Positions 36,736 to 45,603 of a DNA stretch of 64,000 nt are shown piece by piece. Each line of letters begins with the position of its first letter. Position 1 is the first letter of the stretch. Origin of the DNA: Pseudorhizobium endolithicum (GTDB lineage Bacteria > Pseudomonadota > Alphaproteobacteria > Rhizobiales > Rhizobiaceae); contig NZ_CABFWF030000013.1 in assembly GCF_902153245.2 (NCBI RefSeq), positions 202,836-266,835 on the forward strand. The letters run 5' to 3'. The notes below the pieces were generated by a model. That model worked only from the letters and a program-made list of their open reading frames with translations. It was not told the origin of the DNA and searched no databases. Both the position numbers and the translations under genes were made by a program.

Positions 36736-39700
36736 ATGGCGAAGAAGACGACCAGCGAGTCGATCGATGAAACGGCGTTCCAGGCCCTGGAAGACGCTTT
36801 GAAGATCGACTTCATTGACGAGCAGGAGGCACGCCGGCCGGCGCCCTCCCCCGCTCCGGAGGCGAGAGTGTCTGAGACCAAGCAACGTGCCGCTACCAAC
36901 CGTCCCCAAAACCCGGCGGAACCACCCCGTACTGCGGCTGCCGAACCCGCGGCGCGCGCGCCGGCATTCGAGCCGGCGAACGACGGCAGCCGGCGCAGCT
37001 CGATCAACCTCCTGAAATCGCTCGAGGGCGGCACGATGCGCAGTTCCCTGCGCAACGCGACCATCGTCTCCGTGCTTTGGGCGGTCGGCGGCCTTGGGCT
37101 GGCGCAGCTCTTGTATGGCGCGCAGATCTGGCAGGCCGGCTCCCTCGCCGGTCTTGCGGCGATCCCCGGCCTTGTCGCGATCCTCATAGGCGTGATCGTT
37201 CCGATCCTGCTCTTCTTCGCCTTCGCAACGATGATGGCGCGCGCGCAGGACATGCGCAACGCCGCCCGCTCGATGGCGGAGGTCGCGCTACGCCTCTCGG
37301 AACCGGAAACCATCGCCTCCGAACGCATCATGTCGGTCGGTCAGGCCGTTCGCCGCGAAGTTTCGGCCATGAACGAAGGCATCGAGCGGACGATCGCCCG
37401 TGCCACCGAACTTGAAACTCTCGTACATTCCGAGGTCAACGCGCTGGAGCGCAGTTACGCCGACAATGAGCTGCGGGTTCGCGGTCTCGTCCACGAACTG
37501 GGTGCGGAACGCGACGCCATCGTCAATCATGCCGAGAGGATCCGCTCCTCGATCGTCGGCGCCCATGAACAGCTGAAGGAGGAGCTGTCGCTCGCGACGG
37601 AGGAAATCTCCGTCCGTCTGGCGACGTCCGGTGAGGCCTTCGCTTCGCTGATCGACACGCGTGCAGCAGCCCTGACCGAGAAGACCAACGCGGCCGGCGA
37701 AGCATTGGGCTCGTTGCTCGCCGCCAAGGCAGAAGATCTGGTCCAGACCCTGAGCTCTTCCGGCATAGCGCTCGCCAGCGAGTTCGACGCCCGCCTCGAC
37801 CACCTCTCGATGACGCTGGCCGAACGCGGCCAAGCATTGCTGGGCGACTTCGAAACCCGTGCATCGACCCTCGACGCCAATACCGAGAAGCTGAACGCCG
37901 CCCTTGCCGACCGCACCAGGCAGCTCAACGAGACGCTGATCGCCCGCACGCGCGAGATCACCGAGGGTCTGGCCGAGGGCGAGCGCTCGATCACCGGCTC
38001 GCTCGACAGCGTCATCGCGTCCCTCAACCGCGCGCTTGATGACAAGGGAGCATCCTTCCGGCAGAGCCTACAGTCCGCCGCCGACGACGCAGTCATGGAC
38101 ATCGACCTGCGCACCGGCCTCTTCGAGGAACGCATGCAGGCGACCGTGGGCCAGCTCAGCACCTCCTTCGACCAGGGACTCAGCCAGTTCACCACGGCAT
38201 TCGACCAGCGGGCCGGCAGTCTCGACAGCAAGCTCATGGACAGCCTCGCCCGGATCAACGAGACGGTCGCCGGCGGCTCCGAATCCATCGAAGGCATCCT
38301 CAGCAGCAGCATAGCGCGCATTGGCAGCACGTTGACCGACCAGTCGCTTGCCCTGGAAACCGCGCTCGGCGCCGGCCAGGAAATGCTGGACTCCATGCTC
38401 GATAGCCGGGCGCGCGAGTTCAACCAGTCGCTTGCCGCCCGCACCAGCGAAATCAACAGCGCGTTCGGCGCGACACGCGAAGCGATCGACGGTACCCTGA
38501 ACGAGCGAAGCGCCGCCCTGATCGACGCGCTGAGCGAGACGCAGAATCGTTTCGAGCAAACCTTCGGGCAGCATTCGGACGCAGTCATCAACGCGCTCGA
38601 AAGCGGCCAGCAGCGCCTGTCCGAAACGCTGGAGGCCGGCACGGCCGGTATCGCGGCCACCGTGTCGGACGCACCGGAACGTCTCGCCAATCTCCTCGAC
38701 GAACGCACGGCCGCCATCGCCCGGCATCTGCAAGAGGGCGAACAACGCCTTGGTGAGGGCCTGGACCAGCGCGTCGACGGTCTTGCCCAGACGCTCGCCG
38801 CCACCGGTGACCGGATCGGAGAGCTCCTCGACGACAAGACGATGGAGATCAGCACCGCCTTCGCGCTGGGCGAGGATCGTATTTCCGACATCCTGGGCAA
38901 TCTCGCAGATACGCCGGAACGCCTGTCGACGGTACTGGACGAACGCGCGGCCCTCATCGCCCGACATATCGAGGAAGGCGGCCAGCGCCTCGGCGACGAC
39001 ATGGATCGGCGCGTCTCGGACCTCGCGCAGGCACTGTCCGCCAATGGCGACCGGATCGGGGAACTCCTCGACGACAAGACGATGGAGATCAGCACGGCCT
39101 TTGCTCTGGGCGAAGACCGGATCGCGGGCATCCTCAGCAATCTGGCCGACACGCCCGAGCGCCTATCCGGCATTCTGGATGAACGCGCAGCCTTGATCGC
39201 CCGCCATATCGAGGAAGGCGAACTGCGGCTCGGGGAAGGCCTTGATCGCCGGGTCGCCGATTTCACCCAGGCGATCGCCGCGAACGGCGACCGTATTGGA
39301 GAAATCTTCGACGACAAGACCATGGAAATCAGCACCGCCTTCGCTGTTGGCGGAGACCGGCTGTCAAGCATCCTGGACGAGAAGGCGACTGAACTGGCCA
39401 GGTCTGCATCCGAGGCTGGCAACCGCATCGAGCAGTCCATCAGCGAAGCCTCGGAACGGGTCGGCGGCATTTTCGGCGAAGGTTCGCGCCGTTTCGAGGA
39501 GAACCTGTCGGGTGGAGCGGAGCGCCTCGAAACCGCCCTTGCCTCCGGACAGGAGCGGATTGCAGCCACTCTCGGGCTCGGCCATCAGCAGTTCACGGAT
39601 ACCGTGGCGTCTGCCAACGAGCAGTTCGAGGAGACGCTTGGCTCGAGCTACGAACGCCTGCGTGCGGTGCTGGAGGAGCGCGGCAACTCCATCTCTTCGG

Positions 39701-42700
39701 CCCTCGACCAGGCACACGAGCAGATCGCCGATCTCATATCGGACCAGGTCACGACGATCGGGACCACGATCGCCACAAGCGCCGGCATGCTGGAAATGTC
39801 GCTGGAGACCCAGCAGGACGCCCTGCGGACTGCGATCGTCACCGCCGGCTCCGATCTCGAGCAGAGGCTGACGACGACGACCGGCGAAATCGCCGGCAGG
39901 CTGCACGATGCCGCCCGGGAGATCAGCCGCTCGGCCGACGATCTTTCCGGACGCATCGAGAAGACCGTCAGCAGCGTCGCTGATCTCGTCGACGGCGCCG
40001 GCCGCGATATCGGCGAAACGCTTGCGCAGCGCGCGACGGAATTCGAACGTGTCAGTACCGAGGCGCACGAGCGCATCGCCGGCACGATGGAAAGCGGCAC
40101 CACCCGCCTCGATGAGCGCCTGTCGACCATGGACAGGGCGCTGACGGTCGGCCTCGACAACGTCACCCGCACCATCGAGGGCAAGGCTGCCGGCCTTGCC
40201 GCGACGCTGCGCGAAGCGGTAAGCGCGGCTGCCGCCGGCATGGACAGCGAAGCGATGCGCTCCGCCGAACTGCTGACCCGCACCGGCTCCGAATTCACGG
40301 AGGAACTGGCCAACCGCAACGCCGAGTTCACCCGCTCGATCGAAGAACGTTCGAGCGAGATCGTCAACCGCATCTCCGAAACGCAGACCCGCTTGGCCGG
40401 CCAGGCCGCGACTGTCGCCCAGGCCTTTTCCGAGGCCGGCAGTGCGATCGTCCACAAGGTTTCGGAAGCAGACACGCTCGTCAAGAAACAGGTGGCGGCG
40501 ATCTCCGAGGCTCTCAACGAAGCGGAACAGGCGCTTCAGCAGCGCGGCGGATCGCTCCGCGGCACCCTGTCGGAAACGGCGACGGAACTACAGTCCGCCA
40601 TGGAAGCGGTCGACAAGGCGCTGGCCGCCCGCGGCGACGCCATCCGCTCGGCACTCGACAGCCGCACGCGCGACCTCAACTCCATGCTGGCCAGCCGGAC
40701 CACGGAGCTCTCTCGTCTCATCGAGGAACAGGCAAAGCCGGTCGTCGACCAATATTCCGAAGCGAGCCGGTCGGCCGCCGAACAGATCGCCCTGGCAGCG
40801 CAGGAAAGCACGGATCGCCTCGTCGCCGTCGCCGGCGAAAGCAGCAGCAGGCTCCGGAACGAGAACAATGCCCTCGTGGATGCCATTGCCGCACGGACCA
40901 ACGAAGCCCTCTCGGCTCTCGGCCAGCGGGCGGAGAACACGGCGGGCGCCATCTTGGCTGTCGAACGCAGCCTGTCGGGCAGCGTCAACGCCCTGATCGA
41001 CCGGCTCGCCGAGAGCAACAGCGGCATTTCGGACCTGATCCAGAAAGCCGCCGTCGACATCACCTCCGCAGCCGATGCGGCCGCGGGCCGCCTGGCGAGC
41101 GTCGACGAGAAGCTGGAAGCCACCGCCACCCGGTTTGCCGAATCGGCGGGCCATGCGGCCGACATGGTGTCCGGCTCCAGCCGCCTGCTCGAGAACAACA
41201 TCGATCGTCTCGCCAACATCTCTGGGGAAACGCTCAACCAGGTCGGTGGTATCGTCGGGCGCTTCGACGAGCACTCCAAGGTGCTGGCTCAGGCATCCGA
41301 GCTTCTCGGGGCGGCCCAATCGAATCTGGCCAACACGCTCGACGAGCGTCAGACGGCTCTGCGCGGCCTCTCGGTCGGCCTCGTCAAGCGCTCCGAAGAA
41401 ATCGAAGCCACGATGCGCAATCTCGCAACCCTGGTGGAAGGCGCGTTCGAACGCGCCGAGGGTCGCTCCTCTCAGGTCGCCGCGCATCTGCGGGAAAGCC
41501 TGCAGGGCGCGTTCGCCGAGATCGGCCGCACGCTTGGCGAAACCCAGCAGCGTGCGGATCTCACGGCCGAGGCGATGCGCTCGGCGCTTCTTGGAGCCAG
41601 CGAAGAAGCGAACCGTGCAATCGACACGACCATGGCCGGCGCCGAGGAGCGGGCCCGTGGCCTGTCCGAACGCATTCGCGGCGGCGTGGAGGCATCGCTT
41701 GCGGACGTCGAACGCATGCTCGGTGACGCCGCCAACCGCTCCGACAGTGCCGCCTCCCACCTGCGCGACACCTTGCGCAAGTCGGTGGAGGAGGCCGTCG
41801 GCCGCTTCGCCGGGGCGACGGACGAAATCCGCCGGTCGGCCGAGCAGATCCGTGAAGAACTCGACAGCACCCGTTCCGAACTGAAACGCGGCGCCTTCGA
41901 CCTGCCTGAAGAGGCCAAGGAAAGCGCCGCGGCCATGCGCCGGGCGGTCTCCGAGCAGATTAAGGCGCTCCAGGACCTCTCGCAACTCGTCGGGCGCTCC
42001 GCCCAGACGCTTGAGGTCTCGCAGCCGGCTCCCGTTCGTCCGGCACCCCAGGCGGCACAGCAGGCGGCACCGCCGGCGCCCGTGTCCGCACAGCGCCCCC
42101 AGGCGCCCGCACCGCAGCTTCCGTCGCAGGCCAGCGTCCCGTTCCGTGGCGACACCCTGTCCACGGGATTGCGCGGTAGCCTGAACATGGATCGGGCGGC
42201 GACTGCCCGGCCTTCCGAGCCCGCCCCGCGGCGGGACGAAGGCGGCTGGATCAGCGATCTGCTCCGCGGCGCCTCGCGTGAGGAAGCCCCTGCCCGGCCC
42301 GCCGCACGGCCGGCGGAGCAGCCGGCGCCCCGCGGCAATGGCGACAACCGCAACCCGCGCCACATGGTGGAATCGCTGAACTCGCTGTCGGTCGACATTG
42401 CCCGCGCCATCGACCACGACGCCTCCGTCGAGCTATGGCGCCGCTACCAGCGGGGCGAGCGCGATGTCTTCACGCGCCGCCTCTACACGCTGAAGGGTCA
42501 GCAGACCTTCGACGAGATCAAGCGCAAGTACGACCGGGAGCCTGAGTTCCGCACCGCGGTCGACCGCTATATCGCCGATTTCGAGAAGCTGCTGGCGGAT
42601 GTGGCTCGCACGGACCCGGACAAGACCGTGACGCAGAGCTACCTGACCTCCGACACCGGTAAGGTCTACACCATGCTCGCCCACGCGGCCGGACGCTTCA

Positions 42701-42705
42701 GCTGA
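36736..42705 (+). CDS. Growth pole ring protein (GPR/RgsE family), giant coiled-coil membrane protein
   Basis: A 1989-residue protein. Residues 1-105 are polar and disordered. Two membrane helices lie at about 107-128 and 140-165 (LVAILIGVIVPILLFFAF). About 1600 residues of continuous amphipathic helix follow, with apolipoprotein-like repeats rich in Ala, Glu, Arg and Ser, including three near-identical 80-residue repeats at 646-880. A Pro/Ala/Gln-rich linker (about 1755-1870) leads to a conserved helical C-terminal domain with VELWRRYQRGERDVFTRRLY. Size and architecture match the Agrobacterium growth pole ring protein and Sinorhizobium RgsE, which organise unipolar growth. The identification is from architecture, not alignment. 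Confidence 0.85.
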   Translation: MAKKTTSESIDETAFQALEDALKIDFIDEQEARRPAPSPAPEARVSETKQRAATNRPQNPAEPPRTAAAEPAARAPAFEPANDGSRRSSINLLKSLEGGTMRSSLRNATIVSVLWAVGGLGLAQLLYGAQIWQAGSLAGLAAIPGLVAILIGVIVPILLFFAFATMMARAQDMRNAARSMAEVALRLSEPETIASERIMSVGQAVRREVSAMNEGIERTIARATELETLVHSEVNALERSYADNELRVRGLVHELGAERDAIVNHAERIRSSIVGAHEQLKEELSLATEEISVRLATSGEAFASLIDTRAAALTEKTNAAGEALGSLLAAKAEDLVQTLSSSGIALASEFDARLDHLSMTLAERGQALLGDFETRASTLDANTEKLNAALADRTRQLNETLIARTREITEGLAEGERSITGSLDSVIASLNRALDDKGASFRQSLQSAADDAVMDIDLRTGLFEERMQATVGQLSTSFDQGLSQFTTAFDQRAGSLDSKLMDSLARINETVAGGSESIEGILSSSIARIGSTLTDQSLALETALGAGQEMLDSMLDSRAREFNQSLAARTSEINSAFGATREAIDGTLNERSAALIDALSETQNRFEQTFGQHSDAVINALESGQQRLSETLEAGTAGIAATVSDAPERLANLLDERTAAIARHLQEGEQRLGEGLDQRVDGLAQTLAATGDRIGELLDDKTMEISTAFALGEDRISDILGNLADTPERLSTVLDERAALIARHIEEGGQRLGDDMDRRVSDLAQALSANGDRIGELLDDKTMEISTAFALGEDRIAGILSNLADTPERLSGILDERAALIARHIEEGELRLGEGLDRRVADFTQAIAANGDRIGEIFDDKTMEISTAFAVGGDRLSSILDEKATELARSASEAGNRIEQSISEASERVGGIFGEGSRRFEENLSGGAERLETALASGQERIAATLGLGHQQFTDTVASANEQFEETLGSSYERLRAVLEERGNSISSALDQAHEQIADLISDQVTTIGTTIATSAGMLEMSLETQQDALRTAIVTAGSDLEQRLTTTTGEIAGRLHDAAREISRSADDLSGRIEKTVSSVADLVDGAGRDIGETLAQRATEFERVSTEAHERIAGTMESGTTRLDERLSTMDRALTVGLDNVTRTIEGKAAGLAATLREAVSAAAAGMDSEAMRSAELLTRTGSEFTEELANRNAEFTRSIEERSSEIVNRISETQTRLAGQAATVAQAFSEAGSAIVHKVSEADTLVKKQVAAISEALNEAEQALQQRGGSLRGTLSETATELQSAMEAVDKALAARGDAIRSALDSRTRDLNSMLASRTTELSRLIEEQAKPVVDQYSEASRSAAEQIALAAQESTDRLVAVAGESSSRLRNENNALVDAIAARTNEALSALGQRAENTAGAILAVERSLSGSVNALIDRLAESNSGISDLIQKAAVDITSAADAAAGRLASVDEKLEATATRFAESAGHAADMVSGSSRLLENNIDRLANISGETLNQVGGIVGRFDEHSKVLAQASELLGAAQSNLANTLDERQTALRGLSVGLVKRSEEIEATMRNLATLVEGAFERAEGRSSQVAAHLRESLQGAFAEIGRTLGETQQRADLTAEAMRSALLGASEEANRAIDTTMAGAEERARGLSERIRGGVEASLADVERMLGDAANRSDSAASHLRDTLRKSVEEAVGRFAGATDEIRRSAEQIREELDSTRSELKRGAFDLPEEAKESAAAMRRAVSEQIKALQDLSQLVGRSAQTLEVSQPAPVRPAPQAAQQAAPPAPVSAQRPQAPAPQLPSQASVPFRGDTLSTGLRGSLNMDRAATARPSEPAPRRDEGGWISDLLRGASREEAPARPAARPAEQPAPRGNGDNRNPRHMVESLNSLSVDIARAIDHDASVELWRRYQRGERDVFTRRLYTLKGQQTFDEIKRKYDREPEFRTAVDRYIADFEKLLADVARTDPDKTVTQSYLTSDTGKVYTMLAHAAGRFS
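38671..39375 (+). repeat. Three tandem 240-bp repeats inside the GPR gene
   Basis: Copies begin at 38671, 38911 and 39151, exactly 240 bp (80 codons) apart. Each encodes PERL...LDER..IARH, then DRIGE..DDKTMEISTAFA. The stretch around CGACGACAAGACGATGGAGA is identical in copies 1 and 2. The third copy ends about 15 bp short of full length. They look like recent in-frame duplications in a coiled coil. Confidence 0.9.
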
Positions 42706-42718
42706 GCCGGCAGGAGCC

Positions 42719-42757
42719 GAACGAAAATGGCCGCCCTCGAGGCGGCCATTTTCGTTC
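42719..42757. terminator. Bidirectional terminator between GPR gene and MCE operon
   Basis: GAACGAAAATGGCCGCC pairs perfectly over 17 bp with GGCGGCCATTTTCGTTC around CTCGA. The AT-rich base of the stem gives T-rich ends both ways. It lies between converging genes. Confidence 0.88.
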
Positions 42758-42773
42758 GTGATGCTGCAGCCTG

Positions 42774-43373
42774 TCACATGGCCCGCAGCGACCATTCCAC
42801 GATTTCCGCACCGACCTGCGCGAAGGCGCGATCCAGGGCTGCGATGAAGTCGCGGTTCTCGGAACCCGAGACCGGAGCGCTCGCCCTGAACACCTGCTGG
42901 GCGCGCACCGTGCCGTTCCGGTCGTTGAGAATCTTCACCGAAATTTCGACATTCGCCACGTCGGCACCGCTGGTATCCACCTCGAAGGTGCGGATCTCCG
43001 TCACGACCTGGTAGTCGATGGCAAGCCCCTGGCCGGGCTTGCCGACGCCGCCCAGCCTGCCGCTGTTCTCGAAAGCCTCCACCAGTTTCGACTGCACCAT
43101 GCGCGGCAGCCGGTCGCCCCATTGCGAATTGGCAAGGTACTGGATCTCGGCCTCGGACACCCGGACCACCACCTGGTCGCTGTCCAGCGGTTTCAACGCC
43201 GTCGGCTCAGGCACCAGGATCTGGCGTCCCCGCACCGCCGGTCCCGTGCCCGCCGGCGTGATGGACAGGTCGAAGGTGTCGTTCTTGGCCTTCGAGCCGC
43301 ATCCGCTGGCGAGGATCACCACGAGGGACAGCACCGCCCATGGCGATCGTCTGAAAGAGCTCAAACCTGTCAT
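42774..43373 (-). CDS. PqiC-like ABC-transport auxiliary lipoprotein
   Basis: A 199-residue outer-membrane-type lipoprotein. The signal peptide ends in a lipobox (VVILASGCGSKAK), with the lipidated Cys at about residue 25. The mature domain (ILVPEPTALKPLDSDQVVVR, IQYLANSQWGDRLPRM, LAIDYQVVTEIRTFEVD) is the ABC-type auxiliary/PqiC fold. It is the last gene of an MCE operon and is thought to help pass lipids at the outer membrane. Confidence 0.88.
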   Translation of the reverse strand: MTGLSSFRRSPWAVLSLVVILASGCGSKAKNDTFDLSITPAGTGPAVRGRQILVPEPTALKPLDSDQVVVRVSEAEIQYLANSQWGDRLPRMVQSKLVEAFENSGRLGGVGKPGQGLAIDYQVVTEIRTFEVDTSGADVANVEISVKILNDRNGTVRAQQVFRASAPVSGSENRDFIAALDRAFAQVGAEIVEWSLRAM

Positions 43374-43386
43374 GCGAACTCCGCTC

Positions 43387-44757
43387 CTATCGACGCGTCC
43401 TGCCGTCGTACTGCTTCACCGTTTCCCCGCCGAAGATGAGCCGCTGCGGGTTCTCGTCGAAATTGCTGATCGTCTCGTTCAGGCTGCGCACGGTGCGCCG
43501 CGTGTCGTCCACGAGCGTCTGGATGTCCCTCAGGCCCGTGGCCGAGAAGCGCTGCAGGTTGTCCGCAATCGGCCCGACGCGGGCGTTGATGTTATCCGCC
43601 ACCGTCCGGAAGGATTCCAGCGTCCTGCGCGCCTCGGCGAACAAGGATTCCGAATCGTCGCTGGTCAGCAGGTTGTCCACCTTGGCGAGAATGCCGTCGA
43701 CGCGGTTCGACGCGTTGTTGAGCTTCTGGGCGAGGTCCGTGAAATCGCCGATCGCCCGGTCGATGTCGTCGCGCCGTGCCGCGACGTCGTCGACGACGCC
43801 GCGCGCCGAGGCGATCGCACTGCGGGCATCCTCGCTGGCGGCGGTGATGTTGTTGACGGCCGTGCCGATGTTCTGCGTGTCGATTGCCGCCATCAGGTCG
43901 TCCGCGCGCCTCAGCACCGACTGGGCGTCCACCGTCGCGCGCTCGAAACCGGCCGCAGCATCGCGCACGCTTTGCGCGATCTCGTCGAGATTGTCCGAGG
44001 CATCGGCGATGTTGCGGGTCGTCCGTTCCGCATTGGAAACCACCTGGTTGACCTTCTCGGCATCCACCGCGCGGACCAGTTCTTCCGCCGCTTCCAGCGT
44101 CGAATCCAGCCGCTCCGACACGCGGTTGAAGGTGCCGGAAAGGGTCGACATGCTGCTCAGGAACTCGTCGATCGCGCCGGAATTGTTGCTGAGCGAGGCG
44201 GTGAACGTCTCCGCATTGCGGATCGTCTGGGTGAGCGGTCCGCGCGCGTCGGCAACGAAGCCCTGGATGTCGCCGATCGCCTGGTTGGCGCGGTCGAGGA
44301 TCTTGTCCGCGGTGGCCAGCAGGTTTGTGACGCTCGACTGGTCGGCGATGAGCACGGCTGGGCGTTCGGTTTCCATCGCCTTCTGCAGGATGTTCTCCTC
44401 GCCCTTGTTGCCGCCGGAAAGTTCGATGTAGGCGGCCCCCGTCAGGCCCTGCACTTCCAGAACCGCGCGGGTCGACGGATAGACCGGCGCGTCCGCGCGG
44501 ACCTCGGTGAAGGCGATCGAATATTGCGGGTCATCCGGATCAATCGAGAGATTGCGGACCGAGCCTACGGGAATGCCGTTGAAGCGCACCGGCGAGCCCA
44601 CCGACAGGCCGTTCGCGGAGCCGGGAATACGGATGGCCAGTTCGGCCGTGGGCCCGCCGCGGCCGGATTGCGCCATCCAGTAGACGAAGCCGAATGCGGC
44701 TGCGATCACCAGCAGGGTGAAAAAACCGACGATCGCGTAATTGGCCTTGGTTTCCAT
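43387..44757 (-). CDS. MlaD-type MCE lipid-transport protein
   Basis: A 456-residue inner-membrane protein. One N-terminal helix (NYAIVGFFTLLVIAAAFGFV) precedes one MCE domain (SANGLSVGSPVRFNGIPVG through VLEVQGLTGAAYIELSGG). A long helical periplasmic extension of about 300 residues follows. MCE proteins form hexameric rings or tunnels carrying phospholipids between membranes. The gene is 4 bp from the ATPase gene. The extension is much longer than in E. coli MlaD. Confidence 0.92.
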   Translation of the reverse strand: METKANYAIVGFFTLLVIAAAFGFVYWMAQSGRGGPTAELAIRIPGSANGLSVGSPVRFNGIPVGSVRNLSIDPDDPQYSIAFTEVRADAPVYPSTRAVLEVQGLTGAAYIELSGGNKGEENILQKAMETERPAVLIADQSSVTNLLATADKILDRANQAIGDIQGFVADARGPLTQTIRNAETFTASLSNNSGAIDEFLSSMSTLSGTFNRVSERLDSTLEAAEELVRAVDAEKVNQVVSNAERTTRNIADASDNLDEIAQSVRDAAAGFERATVDAQSVLRRADDLMAAIDTQNIGTAVNNITAASEDARSAIASARGVVDDVAARRDDIDRAIGDFTDLAQKLNNASNRVDGILAKVDNLLTSDDSESLFAEARRTLESFRTVADNINARVGPIADNLQRFSATGLRDIQTLVDDTRRTVRSLNETISNFDENPQRLIFGGETVKQYDGRTRR

Positions 44758-44761
44758 GGCG

Positions 44762-45595
44762 TCAGTTCACTTCTTCTTCAGGCTGGGCGGCGGGCTGATC
44801 CGGCCTCACGACCGAACGGGCGCGCTTGCCGCGGAAGTAGGACTGAACCCACGGATCGTCGAATGCGAACATGTCTTCCAGCGTCCCTTCCACCAATACC
44901 CGCTTCCCGCCCAGGACGGCAATACGGTCGCACACCGAAAAAAGACTGTCGAGATCGTGGGTTACCATATAGACGGTCAGCCCGAGCGTATCCCGCAGCC
45001 GGGCGATCAGCAGGTCGAATTCGGCCGCGCCGATCGGATCGAGGCCGGACGTCGGCTCGTCCAGGAAGACCAGGTCCGGGTCGAGCGCCAGCGCCCGTGC
45101 CAGCGCGGCACGCTTGATCATCCCGCCCGAGAGTTCCGATGGATACTTGTCCGCCGCATCCGGCGCCAGCCCGACCATCTCGATCTTCAGATAGGCAAGT
45201 TCGTCCATCAGCGATTGCGGCAGGTCGAGGTATTCGCGCATCGGCAGCTGGATGTTCTCCTTGACCGTCAGCGAGGAGAACAGCGCCCCATGCTGGAAAA
45301 GCACGCCCAGACGGGTATCCAGCGCCATGCGCTGTTCCTCGTCGGCCGTATCGTAATCCGTCCCCAGGATCTCGATACTGCCCGACCGGCGGGGTAGAAG
45401 CCGCAGCACTGTACGCATCAGCACCGACTTGCCCGTCCCCGAAGCTCCGACGAAGCCGAGGATCTCGCCGCGGTAGACGTCGAGGTTCAGCTGGTCGAGC
45501 ACGATGTTGGAGCCGAAGCCGACCGTCACGTCGCGCACGGACAGCACCACCTGCCTCTTCTTCGCCGCCATGGATCTTTCGTTCGCGTCCGTCAC
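44762..45595 (-). CDS. MlaF-type ABC transporter ATP-binding protein
   Basis: A 277-residue ABC ATPase. Walker A is GFVGASGTGKSVLM, the signature LSGGMIKRAAL (SGGM form typical of Mla/Ttg2 ATPases), and Walker B LDPDLVFLDEPTSGLDP. It powers MCE-dependent phospholipid movement. The start is a GTG with AGGAGG four bases upstream, 8 bp after the permease stop. Confidence 0.94.
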   Translation of the reverse strand: MTDANERSMAAKKRQVVLSVRDVTVGFGSNIVLDQLNLDVYRGEILGFVGASGTGKSVLMRTVLRLLPRRSGSIEILGTDYDTADEEQRMALDTRLGVLFQHGALFSSLTVKENIQLPMREYLDLPQSLMDELAYLKIEMVGLAPDAADKYPSELSGGMIKRAALARALALDPDLVFLDEPTSGLDPIGAAEFDLLIARLRDTLGLTVYMVTHDLDSLFSVCDRIAVLGGKRVLVEGTLEDMFAFDDPWVQSYFRGKRARSVVRPDQPAAQPEEEVN

Positions 45596-45603
45596 TCCGC
45601 CTC

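Noticed and set aside
38671..39375. 240-bp tandem repeats as a CRISPR or satellite array
   Set aside because: They are in frame, encode conserved coiled-coil sequence and have no spacers.
37527..39569. Minus-strand frames opposite the GPR gene
   Set aside because: They mirror the helical repeat codons (Ser/Arg-rich) and have no domain or start signal.
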